In this document: positions 10,743-23,023 of the stretch, piece after piece
Layout: every line of letters starts with the position of its first letter
How positions within the stretch are numbered: position 1 is the first letter of the stretch
Assembly: GCF_032854445.1 (NCBI RefSeq)
Contig: NC_088305.1
Location: 7,817,606 to 7,881,605, forward strand
Origin: Liolophura sinensis
Lineage: Eukaryota; Mollusca; Polyplacophora; Chitonida; Chitonidae
Direction: 5' to 3'
DNA: 64,000 bases
Position numbers and translations under genes: made by a program
Notes under the pieces: generated by a model
What the model saw: only the letters and a program-made list of their open reading frames with translations
The model's database searches: none
What the model was told of the DNA's origin: nothing

Positions 10743-11318
10743 GACATACTTACAATACTTTCATCTTATCTGCAATACAGGCGTCTGAAACGTTTCTCTG
10801 TTAGTATTGTGGAATGTTAGAAACCTCCCACCAGTGTGCTAGTGGTGGGCTTGTGGCTAGGAATTGTCAGAGAACTTTGTAGAACCTGGTGAATACTAGG
10901 GAAGGAAATTTCAGAGCTATGTGCACTTTTATGTCCTTTTGCCTGCACTGTATATGTTATAATGATCAGTTTGTATGTGGACATGGTTGGAAGTTTGTCA
11001 TCCACGTTATTTTCAACACCTATGAGTCTCAAACCAAATTTTTCTACTTCGCACACTAAGATGGTTACGGTGCAGCTGTCATCAGCAGCTATCATGTTCG
11101 AGTGACACTGTCACTGTGTTGACCAGGACTTTGAATTTCCAGTCAGGAAGTTTGCCAGGTACATGTACCTAGGGAAATTCAGTGGTTTACACATTGAACT
11201 TGGATTTGGTATACCAGTAAACTTAACCAACTTCATTTGTGCATAATTCTTGCCCAATGTTAAACGCCAAGCACTCACTCATTCTGTCAGTTAATAAATC
11301 AATCAATCCACTTTGCAG

Positions 11319-11638
11319 ACTGTAATGAACACCTTGTGCGAGAGTATTCTGTCTCTGCCAGCGCCTCTAGCACCTATAAAAACAGTGCCACATATGGTCC
11401 GTCTAGAGCACAGTTGGACACTGTGGCAGACAGCCATGGCTCTGGAGGCTGGAAACCCTCAGCTGACGATACCTCTCCATGGATTCAGGTGGATTTCGGG
11501 AAGGAGCTGCAGATGGTTGGGGTAATCTTGACAGGAAGAGCCGACGCCCCCGAGTGGGTCACGTCCTACCATGTAAACATCAGCGACGAAAATTGCCAGA
11601 ATTTTGAATACGTGACAGACATCATCAATAAAAACAGG
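11319..11638 (+). CDS. E9: FA58C (discoidin) domain 1, N-terminal two thirds
   Basis: Acceptor ATCCACTTTGCAG, donor AGG/GTTAGT; phase 1 in, phase 0 out. YCNEHLVREYSVSASASSTY opens the domain; WKPSADDTSPWIQVDFGKE and WVTSYHVNISDENC are the discoidin core strands. The internal intron position and phase (0) differ from all later FA58C domains here (phase 2, nearer the N-terminus), so this copy belongs to a different lineage. Confidence 0.88.
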
Positions 11639-11986
11639 GTTAGTATCCAGGGAATTCATTAGAAGGTGGTTACCAGCTACTTGCAACTTGTTACTTCTGT
11701 GACCACTGATCTTATTGTACTTGATGCATATTTCTATTAGGTAGGTGGCTACTTTTCCATGGTCACCTTCCCCTCAATAAGCTAATGAAAGCCCTGGTGT
11801 TATATAATGTTGCAAAGCAGAGAGGTTAATATTATGGACATGTAATTCACAGCATATCAGAGTATACACCGTAGCATTAAATATGTCGTATGCTTTTACT
11901 ATTGACTGCCTTGATCCAACAGCTACCACTTGGTACATGGCTGTTTGATACTGCATGTAATTTGTTAGGAACGAATCTGTACCTAG

Positions 11987-12210
11987 CTGTAACTGAGCAA
12001 TACCAAGCTGTAACTGAGCAATACTAGCAGTAACTGAGCAATGCTGAGCTGTAACTGAGCAATGCTGAGCTGTAACTGAGCGATGCTGAGCTGTAACTGA
12101 GCAATATCCAACTGGAACTAAGCAATACCTAGCTGTAACTGAGCAATGCTGAGCTGTAGCCGAGCAATGCCCAGCTGGAACTGAGCAATACCTACCTGTA
12201 ACTGAGCACT
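11987..12210. repeat. About 21-bp tandem repeat
   Basis: Imperfect units of GAGCTGTAACTGAGCAATGC, roughly ten copies, in the intron between E9 and E10. Non-coding. Confidence 0.8.
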
Positions 12211-12299
12211 ACTGATTTGTATGCAGTTGGTAGTGCAAGGAATGACCCAACTTTGTACCAGCTTGTGAATGTGTGGCTGTGTACCTGACGAGCACAGCA

Positions 12300-12520
12300 C
12301 AACCATGAACCAGGGGCCTCTCATTAATGTGATCACTGTGTCCAGATCATGCTGGCTTTCTCTCCAGTCATATGTGGGAAATCTGCCAGCTACCTGCAGG
12401 TGGTCATGGCTTTCCCCTGGGCTCTGCCCGGTTTTTCTCCATTGATAATGCTGCCTGTCATTGTATAAGTGAAATATTCTTTAGTCCGGTGTAAATCTCT
12501 GATTGAATAAATAAATTAAT
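12300..12520 (+). mobile_element. Degenerate SINE family A copy
   Basis: ACCAGGGGCCTCTCATTAAT, CAGATCATGCTGGCTTTCTC, CTGGGCTCTGCCCGGTTTTT, TAAGTGAAATATTCTTTAG and tail GAATAAATAAATTAAT match the family A body; the tRNA-like head is missing. Confidence 0.75.
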
Positions 12521-12906
12521 TAACAGAGATCACTTTTTCAGTTTGGAAACTTTTGACTGCAGACTTATTGTTGATCGTTGCAGCCAGGTATTGCAGAAGT
12601 GGTCTTTATGATGTTGAAAGGTTCATTAGTCAACCCCCTGCCTACCCTGTGAATATAAATGAAGACACTTTGATTAGTGAAAATTTGTACTCATTTGTCA
12701 AGGCATTTTGCTTGTACAGCGTTTTCATTTTGCTAACACGGATGACGTCCCTTTTCACTCTTGTGTAAAATCCAGAGATTTGGATGGCCTGTTGTGGAGA
12801 GATAGAGTAGGAGCTAATAATCTTTAGCCATGTTTTACATAGAAGCAACGCAGACCTGTGTCGTAGTAAAAAGAGTGCTGATAGTTTGTTGTAATTTTGA
12901 ATTCAG

Positions 12907-13048
12907 GTATTCAAAGGCCCGACCAGCCAGTCCACAAACGTGACCAGCTTATTCCTGACTGGTTACATCGGTCGCTGTCTCAGAATTCTGCCCTTGACCT
13001 GGCAAACGGCACCCAGTCTCAGATTTGAGGTCCTTGGATGTGATAATG
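12907..13048 (+). CDS. E10: FA58C domain 1, C-terminal part
   Basis: Acceptor TTTTGAATTCAG, donor AATG/GTGAGT; phase 0 in, phase 1 out; 142 nt. Translation VFKGPTSQSTNVTSLFLTGY, then IGRCLRILPLTWQTAPSLRF and EVLGCDN, the typical end of a discoidin domain (RILPLxW...LRFEVLGC). Found by reading in phase from E9; it has no long open frame of its own. Confidence 0.88.
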
Positions 13049-13094
13049 GTGAGTATCTGTGTATATACATGCAAGACTGATGCTCAATTGTTCC

Positions 13095-13266
13095 TCGGTC
13101 GCCGTGAGTTCAAGTCCAGCTCATGCTGGCTTCCTCTCCGGCCATACGTGGGATGGTCGTGGGTTTCCCATGGGCCTTGCCCGGTTTCCTCCCACCATAA
13201 GGCTGATCGCTGTCGTATAAGTGAAATATTCTTGAGTACAGCATGAAGCACCAATCAAATATATAA
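13095..13266 (+). mobile_element. 5'-truncated SINE family A copy
   Basis: Starts in GGTCGCCGTGAGTTCAAGTC and ends CACCAATCAAATATATAAAT; lacks the head. Confidence 0.8.
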
Positions 13267-13284
13267 ATCTAATTTTCCTAACAA

Positions 13285-13655
13285 GCCCCAGTAGCTCAGT
13301 TGGTAGAGCCTCTGCATCGATAGCGGTAGATCCAGGGTCAATCCGGGGCAATCCAGTGTCAGATCACACCTAAGACTTTAAAAGAGAAAGATGAATTAAC
13401 TTTCTTGCTTGGCGCTCAGTTTTAAGACGATCGTGTAAGGACTGATTGACCAGTATCGATATAATGGCTCGGGCGGGGCGGCTTACTTGCCTTCGGTGAG
13501 TCACCTCATTGAAGCAGCACTAGATAAAAGAGCAGTGGAAATCCATCCTGCAACAAGGGGGCACATTACACGTCCTCGAAGGACTCCTTTGTCGTCATTT
13601 GACTGAAAAATTGTTAAGTACGAATGTTCGTAAAAGACCCCGGGGTATATACATA
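13285..13655 (+). mobile_element. tRNA-derived SINE, family B
   Basis: tRNA-like head GCCCCAGTAGCTCAGTTGGT / AGAGC (A box) and GATCCAGGGTCAATCC (B box), then body CTCGGGCGGGGCGGCTTACT, TGCCTTCGGTGAGTCACCTC, GAAGCAGCACTAGATAAAAG and GACTGAAAAATTGTTAAGTA. The same body is found at 43.9-44.25 kb. Unrelated to family A beyond the tRNA head. Confidence 0.82.
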
Positions 13656-14506
13656 CATACATACATGTACATAGGGTGTTTGAAATATGTCAGATTGGTC
13701 CAGGGTTCATGCAGGGCCATGAAAACTTTGACAAATTTAGAAATTAAAGTAACTCTTTGCAGGTCTTGAAAATTATAGCAGTGAAAATCGGGACTTTATG
13801 TGGTTGAACTTGGAAAATCTTTGAATAGAGAATGTGCTTAGCGTACATATAGACAGGCTACTGAACCAATTTGATCTTAGACTGTATGTAGATGTAGTAT
13901 TTATGCTCACTCTGTAAGAAATCTTCTTACTCCTGTCTTTATGAGAAGTTCAACATGTAAGATCATGATTTTAAATTGCTGGAAGCTTGTGTAACTATAT
14001 TTCCAGGAAAAGGTGAATTTTGGCTCTGGAAAAGAATGGCAAAAGCCTAGAAATTTGAAAAAAATTACCATGAGTAAGATATACGAACCCTGTTGGTAGT
14101 AATGAATGAAAAATGAAGAAATGTCAAAGAAATAAATATGCTTTATCCCATATCAGGCAAATACTCCACTTTTGATAACAATGATCACGTAGTTGACGTG
14201 TACATTCTCAGTTCCTGCAGATGACATCAAATGTGTCTACGAAGCAGGTTATCTCCCTTTGTTGAGCTGTGACCACAGTGGTCACATTTGCTGGAGCAGC
14301 TCACCTATACGTCGGTCTTCTGCACAGAATTAATGAGTCTTGCAGGATAAATTCGTTTCTGACGCTTTGCCTAATATGAGGATTGCTGAACCCCATTTAT
14401 TTCCTTGTCCTGTCACTGAATAACCATGTAACTATTAATATAAAGTCTGCAGTCAACTACACCATAACTCTTCAGTGCTGTTATTTTTCTTTCAAACAAT
14501 CAACAG
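13656..14506. other. Intronic sequence between family B SINE and E11
   Basis: A short (CATA)n run near 13650-13670, then AT-rich unique sequence with no supported coding frame or further element. Confidence 0.6.
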
Positions 14507-14653
14507 AAACGACCACCCCAGTGGTGACACCGCCGCCTTTAATTTCGGTGACCCGTGGACGGTCTTCATCTGTTGTCAGCACCACTTCATCTAGCACTGT
14601 CATGACTACTGCTCACCATCCTGTCAGTGAAGAAACCATTTCCCCGCCTATAG
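14507..14653 (+). CDS. E11: Ser/Thr/Pro-rich linker exon
   Basis: Acceptor AACAATCAACAG, donor ATAG/GTACTT; phase 1 in and out, 147 nt. Encodes ETTTPVVTPPPLISVTRGRS then a Ser/Thr-rich run ending SPPI. No cysteine; a mucin-type linker between FA58C domain 1 and CysD domain 3. The acceptor is weaker than most, so moderate confidence. Confidence 0.72.
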
Positions 14654-15828
14654 GTACTTCACATAGTTTGTAGTTAAACAACGACAGAGAGGTGAAATTG
14701 CTGGCATTATTTGTAACTGCAAACTATCTAATGTCTTGTACATGACTAAGTTACTCATATTGCCTGATGTATCTTTTATAGAAACGTAGTTAAGATTTTT
14801 TTGGAGGTAAGGATTAAAATCATTTTTGTAACCTTAAATTGCCTTTAAAAAATACACTTTTGGGGGCAAGCACTATCTATTGTGTATTTCTTGTTTGCTT
14901 GTTTTTACAAAGACTTGCGTAAGTAAGATATCAGTAAAATCTGGTAGTGATGCATTGGTGAGAAAATAAATGGTCTGCAGTGCTTGTGTGCCCAATAGTA
15001 CAGCCTGGCATTTGTTGTGAAAATTGCCCAGTATGACAGTAAGCAACAGCGAAACAAAAAATCCAACTAAGACATTCTGGAGTTTAGTGGCATGGTTTGA
15101 CAATGGAGTCTCAGTGTCTGTAAGATTAAATAAGATTACTTTATTGAAATATTTCAGTTTTCTTTTTTTTTTATTCCTTTCATCCGCGAACATTTTTCGA
15201 ATGCATTTTTAAATACATGTACTATGATATGTAATTAAAGCAGTTGACAAGTACGATGTAGGTAGTAAAACTGCAAGTTTTTTTGAGTTGATTTTTGAAA
15301 TGTTAATTTGAAATAAAGTTAAATCATTACAGATACAACTTAAGACTATCAGTCCTTATACTTTCATTTTATTTTTGGCTTTTTTATTTTAGAGATAGTT
15401 GCATGTAAATGTAATCAAATATTTGAATTCTATAATCATGATTTCATGATTTCTTGGGTTTCATGAACAATGTAGCAAGTGATCAGGTACTCTGACGTCA
15501 CTAGAAGATTCTCCACTCTAAAACACAGCTTTCACTGTTGGAATAACTCTTACTACTAAGCAGTAAAAGATTAAAAATAACATCTAAAACAAATATTTGC
15601 CTGTAGGTGAATATAAAGAGAAACAAGGTCAATTGGCGTCAAAGTGTCTTGCCACTGGCAGAATGCTTCAAAAAGCGCCCCCCTTAGAATTCAAACATTT
15701 CAATGCATTTAAATCCATTTGAAATTTTCTAAAAATATATGAAATGTATGTATGCTTACATTGCCTGATTTTTGGAACATAGATACAAATCCATTGTTAG
15801 GTGTAATGTTTGACTTCTCTTGATTTAG
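14654..15828. other. Intron between E11 and E12
   Basis: AT-rich unique sequence (1.2 kb). Short open frames here lack splice sites or family resemblance. No repeats of note. Confidence 0.65.
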
Positions 15829-16197
15829 AAGTGACCAAAACTCCCACAGCTAGTCCAAGCACAGCCAGAATTACGCCCACACGGAGTCCGACGCCCTATT
15901 CTTGCACCCATGGCTGGACAACCTGGTTAAATGTGGACTCTCCAGATGTGGATCATGCTTACGAGACAGAGGGCCAAGGCGACTATGAGCTCATCACCAA
16001 ACTGCATGAGGTGCATAGTTTCTGTGCTAGACCAGTCTCCATCAGGTGTCGCACAACTGACAATCAGACGTCATCACATCGGTCTGGCGATGCCGGTGTT
16101 GTGTGTGACCTGACACAAGGATTAGTTTGTGTGAACGCGGACCAGAAGAGAGGGCGCTGTCACAACTATGAAGTCAGTCTCCTGTGTGAATGTGAAG
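15829..16197 (+). CDS. E12: short Thr/Pro linker and CysD domain 3
   Basis: Acceptor TCTCTTGATTTAG, donor GAAG/GTAAGC; phase 1 in and out. A linker EVTKTPTASPSTARITPTRS precedes a complete CysD: CTHGWTTWLNVDSP, GDYELITKLHEVHSFC, VSIRCR, VVCDLTQGLVCVN, CHNYEVSLLCECEG. Confidence 0.92.
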
Positions 16198-17777
16198 GTA
16201 AGCTCAGACACAACAGACATACCCGTTTCATACGTGACGAAGTCAAAGGTTGGTTCTCAAAGTATTGACCCGCAAAATGAAGTCCAAAAATCACATGTCA
16301 CACATGAAGTTTTGATAACATATCACAAACAATTTACTGAGCCTCTGGCTGGGCAAGCCTCTAGCTTGTTGGTATTCAGGCGACTGTGAATGTCATAATT
16401 TGTTTATAGACTACCTATGAAGGATCTTACCCTACTGAAGATTTTGTACTGATGTAAACTTTTTATCCCAAGTTTCATCAGATGAAACAAAAATGCCAAA
16501 ATATGGATAAGGGGTAAGAACGGGAAAATACGCAGCAGGAATATATCATAGTGTAAGACAGCATGACAAAGAAAATTGTCGTAATGTTATGGTATATGAA
16601 AATGCTTTTTTTTTCAAATAGCTGTCAGCATTAGTGTCTTCATTGGATTTCTGTGGAGCTTTAAAATCCTTTTGTACAAACAGGGCTTACTGGTCACTGA
16701 CGGAGGGGCAGACATAGGTCTTTCTCCCAATGCTTCAGTATGAGGTGGCTATTTTGTTTTTTGCCAAGTTATGTTGACCACAAGAACTCCAACTTTGGGG
16801 GCTGTCTTACAGAAAAAAAGCAAATAGTGACTTAGCAAGAAAGATCTTGAATTTGACATTTATAGTAAAGGGAAAAGAAAAACATTAAAAAAGCAGTAAG
16901 CATCAGTGGAAAAGCCACTGAAATTTGCAGTGGAAAATATGTTTTCAGGCACACATTACACAAGTCAAATTCACAGGAATTCTTGAAATTAACACTGAAA
17001 TTTTCTGTTGAACCAGTAGATTTTGTAAGGCACTGGTCCAATGGGCCAGCAGAAAATAAAAACTTCCCTGAGAAAAATCTTTTGTCTTATTTTGAGAGTG
17101 TAAAAATTTTAAAGAAACCTTCAATATGACCGCAAGCATCTGCAGCTAACCGTTCAAGCGTCATGGAAGCGTGAGAGTCCATTGCTTCACTACAATTCCA
17201 AAATCCATTCTGTGATTTGTATCTGCTGTGAGAATTTGAAATTTGCATCCATTAAAATTCTGAAAATGATCAGTGAGTTGTTTATCATTAACTGTTCCAA
17301 GTTGATTCTGTAATATCCCCTGCAAAATCAGAATAACACAAATTTGTTTGTGTAAGGACCAGTAAGCTTGTGAGCGGAGCAGTAAACTTGTGGGCGTACC
17401 AGTATCAGGCTCAGAGAGTACTGGTCCTAGTGTCCAGTTTGACTCTCGGCTTCAATTTAAACCCTGATTATTCAGAACCGAAAAATTTGGGTGCACAAAA
17501 AGCTGTGTGATTGAATGTGTCATTGCTGGCAGACTTTATCAGTATAGTAATAAAGCCTGCCTCACATACCAGATATTTAGCTGCATTTAATTCGTTGAAT
17601 CTGACGCAGTTTTTCTACTGATGGTTACTTAATTCAAGTTTTAAGACAGAATGTCGGGATCATGACTTTTACGTCATCTGATTCTTTGGTGCATCAGTTG
17701 GATTCGAAATAGATATCATTCTATGCAATTTTATCAAGTGATTTCACATTTAACCCTTGCTGTGTTTTGATTGTTAG
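16198..17777. other. Intron between E12 and E13
   Basis: About 1.6 kb of AT-rich unique sequence. No SINE, array or supported coding frame seen. Confidence 0.65.
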
Positions 17778-19175
17778 CCACACCAACAACGGCTGCTCCA
17801 TCCACTCCGCTCACCCCTCACCCGCCCATCCCTAGCTGCGGATGGACTACCTGGATGAACACGCCTCGTTCCACCAAATTAGGCCTACTAGGCGACTTTG
17901 AGACTTTGAGCATCTTACGAATGTCATATTCGTTCTGCGAGCGACCATCTGAGATGGAGTGCCATGTTGTTGGCTCAAGGTTACCTTACAACAAGGCAGG
18001 ACAGTTGGGAGTGTCATGTGATCTGAACAAAGGACTGGTGTGCTTGGACAATCTCCAGGTGGGCAGCGATCAGTGTTTTGACTACGAAGTGCGTCTGTTC
18101 TGCACTGACGGCTGCAGCACAGTTAGCACACAATCCCCACCCTCAGGCACAATTACACCACCGACACCAAGTCCATCCAGTTCTGTGCCCACAGGTACGC
18201 CCACCCCCAGTCCATCTGTGAAGATCATAACACCTGGTACAGAGTCCACATCTAAGACAATAACACAATCCCCACCCACAGGCACAATTACACCCCCGAC
18301 ACCAAGCCCACCCAGTTCTGTGCCCACAGGTTCGCCCACACCCAGTCCATCTGTGAAGATCATAACACCTGGTACAGAGTCCACATCTAAGACAATAACA
18401 CAATCCCCACCCACAGGCACAATTACACCACCGACACCAAGCCCATCCAGTTCTGTGCCCACAGGTTCGCCCACCCCCAGTCCATCTGTGAAGATCATAA
18501 CACCTGGTACAGAGTCCACATCTAAGACAATAACACAATCCCCACCCACAGGCACAATTACACCACCGACACCAAGCCCACCCAGTTCTGTGCCCACAGG
18601 TTCGCCCACCCCCAGTCCATCTGTGAAGATCATAACACCTGGTACAGTGTCCACATCTAAGACAATAACACAATCCCCACCCACAGGCACAATTACACCA
18701 CCGACACCAAGCCCATCCAGTTCTGTGCCCACAGGTACGCCCACCCCCAGTCCATCTGTGAAGATTATAACACCTGGTACAGTGTCCACATCTAAGACAA
18801 TAACACAATCCCCACCCACAGGCACAATTACACCACCGACACCAAGCCCACCCAGTTCTGTGCCCACAGGTACGCCCACCCTCAGCCCCTCTCCAGGGAG
18901 CACTCTGACGCCGACCACCTGTGTTCAGGGCTGGACTCAATGGCTCAACACTGACACACCAGGGACAGGCGGTGGCGATTTTGAAACAGTTCGGAACTTG
19001 CCTGGTTTCCCGTGGTCCTGCATGAAGGTTATGGACGTGGAGTGTAAAGAGGTAGCGTCAGGAAAGGACTTCCACCTGACTGGCCAGATGGTGTCATGTG
19101 ACCTAAACGGACTCACCTGCCAGAATGACTACCAGCAGATCTGCTATGACTACAAAGTGCGATTTTACTGTGACT
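17778..19175 (+). CDS. E13: CysD domain 4, six 45-residue mucin repeats, CysD domain 5
   Basis: Acceptor TTTTGATTGTTAG, donor GACT/GTGAGT; phase 1 in and out; 1398 nt. Thr/Pro lead-in, CysD 4 (CGWTTWMN to CFDYEVRLFC), then six tandem repeats of 45 residues (135 bp) such as PTGTITPPTPSP...VPTGSPTPSPSVKIITPG, then CysD 5 (GWTQWLNTD to CYDYKVRFYCDC). Repeats alternate SPSSS and SPPSS (units 1,3,5 versus 2,4,6), a 270-bp higher-order pattern. Long antisense open frames over this exon are shadows of the repeat. Confidence 0.95.
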
Positions 19176-19185
19176 GTGAGTGAAT

Positions 19186-19198
19186 TATATATACATAC

Positions 19199-19252
<54 letters not shown>
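19186..19252. repeat. (CATA)n / (TA)n microsatellite
   Basis: Pure simple repeat directly after the E13 donor: ACATACATACATACAT followed by an uninterrupted TA run of about 46 bases. Confidence 0.95.
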
Positions 19253-19258
<6 letters not shown>

Positions 19259-19529
19259 TATACGTTTTAAATCTTTACAGGGTAATGATTGAATGTCCTT
19301 GAAATTTGTTACAAAAAGAAACAGAGAACAAACACAGTTTTGTGTTTACCTATGGTTAAATGACATGTGTTTCGTCTTTCACATGCGCATCTTAATCATT
19401 CTGTGGCTTCATTTGTACATTCAGTAATCTGTCAACATTGTGTCATTCCAGGCTGCTCAATTTGTTATGTTGAATGATAGCACTGATTATAAAGGTATGC
19501 ATATGTTCTTGTTGGTCTTGAGTAGAGAA

Positions 19530-19756
19530 CTTTCAGAGAGATCACCAATGCAGTTGCTGTGAGTTCAAGTCCAGCTCATGCTGGATTCCTCTCCGGCCAG
19601 ACATGGGAAATTCTGCCAGCAACCTGTGGATGGTCGTGGATTTCCACCGGGCTCTGCCCGGTGTCCTCCAACCATAATGCTGTTTGCTGTGGTAGAAGTG
19701 AAATATTCTTGAGTATGGCATAACACAACAATCAGATAAATAAATAAATAAATTCC
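19530..19756 (+). mobile_element. 5'-truncated SINE family A copy
   Basis: Begins at the ATCACCAATGCAGTTGCTGT block and ends in AATAAATAAATAAAT; head missing. Lies before the first copy of the E14-E17 duplication. Confidence 0.82.
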
Positions 19757-19870
19757 AGACAGATAAGCAACAGGGGAGATCATTTTTGGCAGATCAAGGT
19801 CTATATTTAATAAACAACTGCAGTAATTATTTTAATGTATCGAATATATGTTTTTGATACATTTACAAAG

Positions 19871-20092
19871 GTGGAGAAACAACGACTCCTGAAGGAACAA
19901 CAACTGTTTCCAAAGTTACTGGTTCAACAACGCCAAGTTCAGCACCACCCCAAACAACAACAGGGGAGACTACTTCAAGAACGTCTACATCTTCAACCAC
20001 TTCCCCAACAGGAAGTGTGATACAGACAGAAGGTAGTACAACCACACCTACACCGTCAACAACAACTTCACCTATTACCTCAAATCGAAAAG
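19871..20092 (+). CDS. E14: Thr-rich mucin exon, copy 1
   Basis: Acceptor ACATTTACAAAG, donor AAAG/GTAAGC; phase 1 in and out, 222 nt. Encodes about 74 residues: GGETTTPEGTTTVSKVTGS, then SAPPQTTTGETT, ending TSPITSNRKG. No cysteine apart from the one completed at the splice with E13 (T/GT). Differs from copies 2-3 at several residues (for example SRTS versus PGTS; GSVIQ versus GTVTQ). Confidence 0.85.
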
Positions 20093-20556
20093 GTAAGCCA
20101 GCATGTATATGAGTTCCTTTCTCTTCTTAATGGGAGGCATTTGAATACCTACAGTGTGCACAAAATAGCACCGAAATGAAATTATTCACTTGTACACTTT
20201 TTCTGGCAAATAATGATAAAACGAGAAAGGAAAACAAAGAAATGGCATGGTTTTTAAATATTTTTAAAGGAATGATACTGTAATTATGTGAAATTCTCAT
20301 GGTTGCAAATTTTGATCAGGCAATATGCAAGATTCTACCGGAATACACACTACCATAACGCACACTACCAGAATACACATTACCATAACGCACATTACCG
20401 TAGCGCACGCTACCGTAACGCACACTACCATAACGCACACTACCATAACGCACACTATCAGAATGCCTTGAGCTTTGGCATTCTCATTCGGCTAAAGTGT
20501 ATCCTTGCCACAGCTAATTTTATTTCGTTCGGGTATTCCAAGGGGGGGGGGGGGGG

Positions 20557-20802
20557 GGGCTCCGTGGCTCAGTTGGTTAGTGCGCTAGCGCAGCATAATG
20601 ACCCAGGAGCCTCTCAGCAATGTGGTGGCTGTGAGTTCGTCCAGCTCATGCTGGCTTCCTCTCTGGCTGTAAGTGTGAAGTTCTGGCAGCAACCTGCGGA
20701 TGGTCGTGGATTCGTGATCCTCCCACCATAATGCTGTTTGCTGCTGTCGTATAAGTGAAATATTCTTGAGTATGGCATAAAACACCAATCAAATAAATAA
20801 AT
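20557..20802 (+). mobile_element. SINE family A inside duplication unit 1
   Basis: Follows an 18-G run at about 20540; GGCTCCGTGGCTCAGTTGGT head to AATAAATAAATAG tail. Lacks one AA in GAGTTC-GTCC relative to the family consensus, a shared mark of all three duplicated copies. Confidence 0.88.
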
Positions 20803-20926
20803 AGAAATTTCCAGACAGATAAACAGCGGGGGAGATCATTATTGGCAGATTAAGGTCTATATTTAATAAACAACTGCAGTAATTATTTTACTGTATCGAA
20901 TATATGTTTTTGATACATTTACAAAG

Positions 20927-21145
20927 GTGGAGAAACAACGACTCCTGAACGAACAACAACTGTTTCCAAAGTTACTGGTTCAACAACGCCAAGTTCAGCA
21001 CCACCCCAAACAACAACAGGGGAGACTACTCCAGGAACGTCTACATCTTCAACCACTTCCCCAACAGGAACTGTGACACAGACAGAGGGTAGTACAACCA
21101 CACCTATACCGTCAACAACAACTTCACCTACCTCAAAGGAAAAAG
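20927..21145 (+). CDS. E15: Thr-rich mucin exon, copy 2
   Basis: Same splice sites and phases as E14, 219 nt. GGETTTPERTTTVSKVTGS ... TTTPIPSTTTSPTSKEKG. By eye identical in sequence to E16. The phase 1/phase 1 structure lets the exon be gained or lost without frame change. Confidence 0.85.
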
Positions 21146-21609
21146 GTAAACCAGCATATATATGAGTTCCTTTCTCTTCTTAATGGGAGGCATTTGAATA
21201 CCTACAGTGTGCACAAAATAGCACCGAAATGAAATTATTCACTTGTACACTTTTTCTGGCAAATAATGATAAAACGAGAAAGGAAAACAAAGAAATGGCA
21301 TGGTTTTTAAATATTTTTAAAGGAATGATACTGTAATTATGTGAAATTCTCATGGTTGCAAATTTTGATCAGGCAGTATGCAAGATTCTACCGGAATACA
21401 CACTACCAGAACGCACACTACCAGAATACACATTACCATAACGCACATTACCGTAGCGCACGCTACCGTAACGCACACTACCATAACGCACACTACCATA
21501 ATGCACACTATCAGAATGCCTTGAGCTTTGACATTCTCATTCGGCTAAAGTGTATCCTTGCCACAGCTAATTTTATTTCGTTCGGGTATTCCAAGGGGGG
21601 GGGGGGGGG

Positions 21610-21856
21610 GGGCTCCGTGGCTCAGTTGGTTAGTGCGCTAGCGCAGCATAATGACCCAGGAGCCTCTCAGCAATGTGGTGGCTGTGAGTTCGTCCAGCTC
21701 ATGCTGGCTTCCTCTCTGGCTGTAAGTGTGAAGTTCTGGCAGCAACCTGCGGATGGTCGTGGATTCGTGATCCTCCCACCATAATGCTGTTTGCTGCTGT
21801 CGTATAAGTGAAATATTCTTGAGTATGGCATAAAACACCAATCAAATAAATAAATA
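21610..21856 (+). mobile_element. SINE family A inside duplication unit 2
   Basis: Copy of the element at 20557 carried along by segmental duplication, not a separate insertion: same flanks, same GAGTTCGTCC deletion, same poly-G run before it. Confidence 0.88.
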
Positions 21857-21979
21857 GAAATTTCCAGACAGATAAACAGCGGGGGAGATCATTATTGGCA
21901 GATTAAGGTCTATATTTAATAAACAACTGCAGTAATTATTTTACTGTATCGAATATATGTTTTTGATACATTTACAAAG

Positions 21980-22198
21980 GTGGAGAAACAACGACTCCTG
22001 AACGAACAACAACTGTTTCCAAAGTTACTGGTTCAACAACGCCAAGTTCAGCACCACCCCAAACAACAACAGGGGAGACTACTCCAGGAACGTCTACATC
22101 TTCAACCACTTCCCCAACAGGAACTGTGACACAGACAGAGGGTAGTACAACCACACCTATACCGTCAACAACAACTTCACCTACCTCAAAGGAAAAAG
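21980..22198 (+). CDS. E16: Thr-rich mucin exon, copy 3
   Basis: 219 nt, same borders as E15 at a spacing of exactly 1053 bases, and the same sequence on inspection, including surrounding intron. Either a very recent duplication or an assembly duplication of one locus. Confidence 0.8.
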
Positions 22199-22644
22199 GT
22201 AAACCAGCATATATATGAGTTCCTTTCTCTTCTTAATGGGAGGCATTTGAATACCTACAGTGTGCACAAAATAGCACCGAAATGAAATTATTCACTTGTA
22301 CACTTTTTCTGGCAAATAATGATAAAACGAGAAAGGAAAACAAAGAAATGGCATGGTTTTTAAATATTTTTAAAGGAATGATACTGTAATTATGTGAAAT
22401 TCTCATGGTTGCAAATTTTGATCAGGCAATATGCAAGATTCTACCGGAATACACACTACCAGAACGCACACTACCAGAATACACATTACCATAACGCACA
22501 TTACAGTAGCGCACGCTACCGTAACGCACACTACCATAACGCACACTATCAGAATGCCTTGAGCTTTGGCATTCTCATTCGGCTAAAGTGTATCTTTGCC
22601 ACAGCTAATTTTATTTCGTTCGGGCATTCCAAGGAGGGGGGGGG

Positions 22645-22906
22645 GAGCTCCGTGGCTCAGTTGGTTAGTGCGCTAGCGCAGCATAATGACCCAGGAGCCT
22701 CTCAGCAATGTGGTGGCTGTGAGTTCGTCCAGCTCATGCTGGCTTCCTCTCTGGCCGTAAGTGTGAAGTTCTGGCAGCAACCTGCAGATGGTCGTGGATT
22801 CGTGATCCTCCCACCATAATGCTGTTTGCTGCTGTCGTATAAGTGAAATATTCTTGAGTATGGCATAAAACACCAATCAAATAAATAAATAAATAAATAA
22901 ATAAAT
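22645..22906 (+). mobile_element. SINE family A inside duplication unit 3
   Basis: Third copy of the same element; shorter poly-G run (broken by A) and a longer AATA tail, otherwise the same insertion. Confidence 0.88.
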
Positions 22907-23023
22907 TCCAGACAGATAAGCAACAGGGGAGATCATTTTTGGCAGATCAAGGTCTATATTTAATAAACAATTGCAGTAATTATTTTAATGCATCGAATAT
23001 ATGTTTTTGATACATTTACAAAG

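Noticed and set aside
10011-10820. Long open frames on both strands (up to 226 codons)
   Set aside because: 30-bp minisatellite; frames are open on both strands at once, with no splice sites or family match.
13285-13360. Possible tRNA gene (AGCTCAGTTGGTAGAGC)
   Set aside because: It is the head of a longer dispersed element also present at 43.9 kb, with an imperfect B box, so a SINE rather than a tRNA gene.
18082-18940. Antisense frames of 265-278 codons (Gly/Val/Cys/Trp-rich)
   Set aside because: Mirror images of the 135-bp mucin repeat in E13; the sense frame is supported by CysD domains on both sides.
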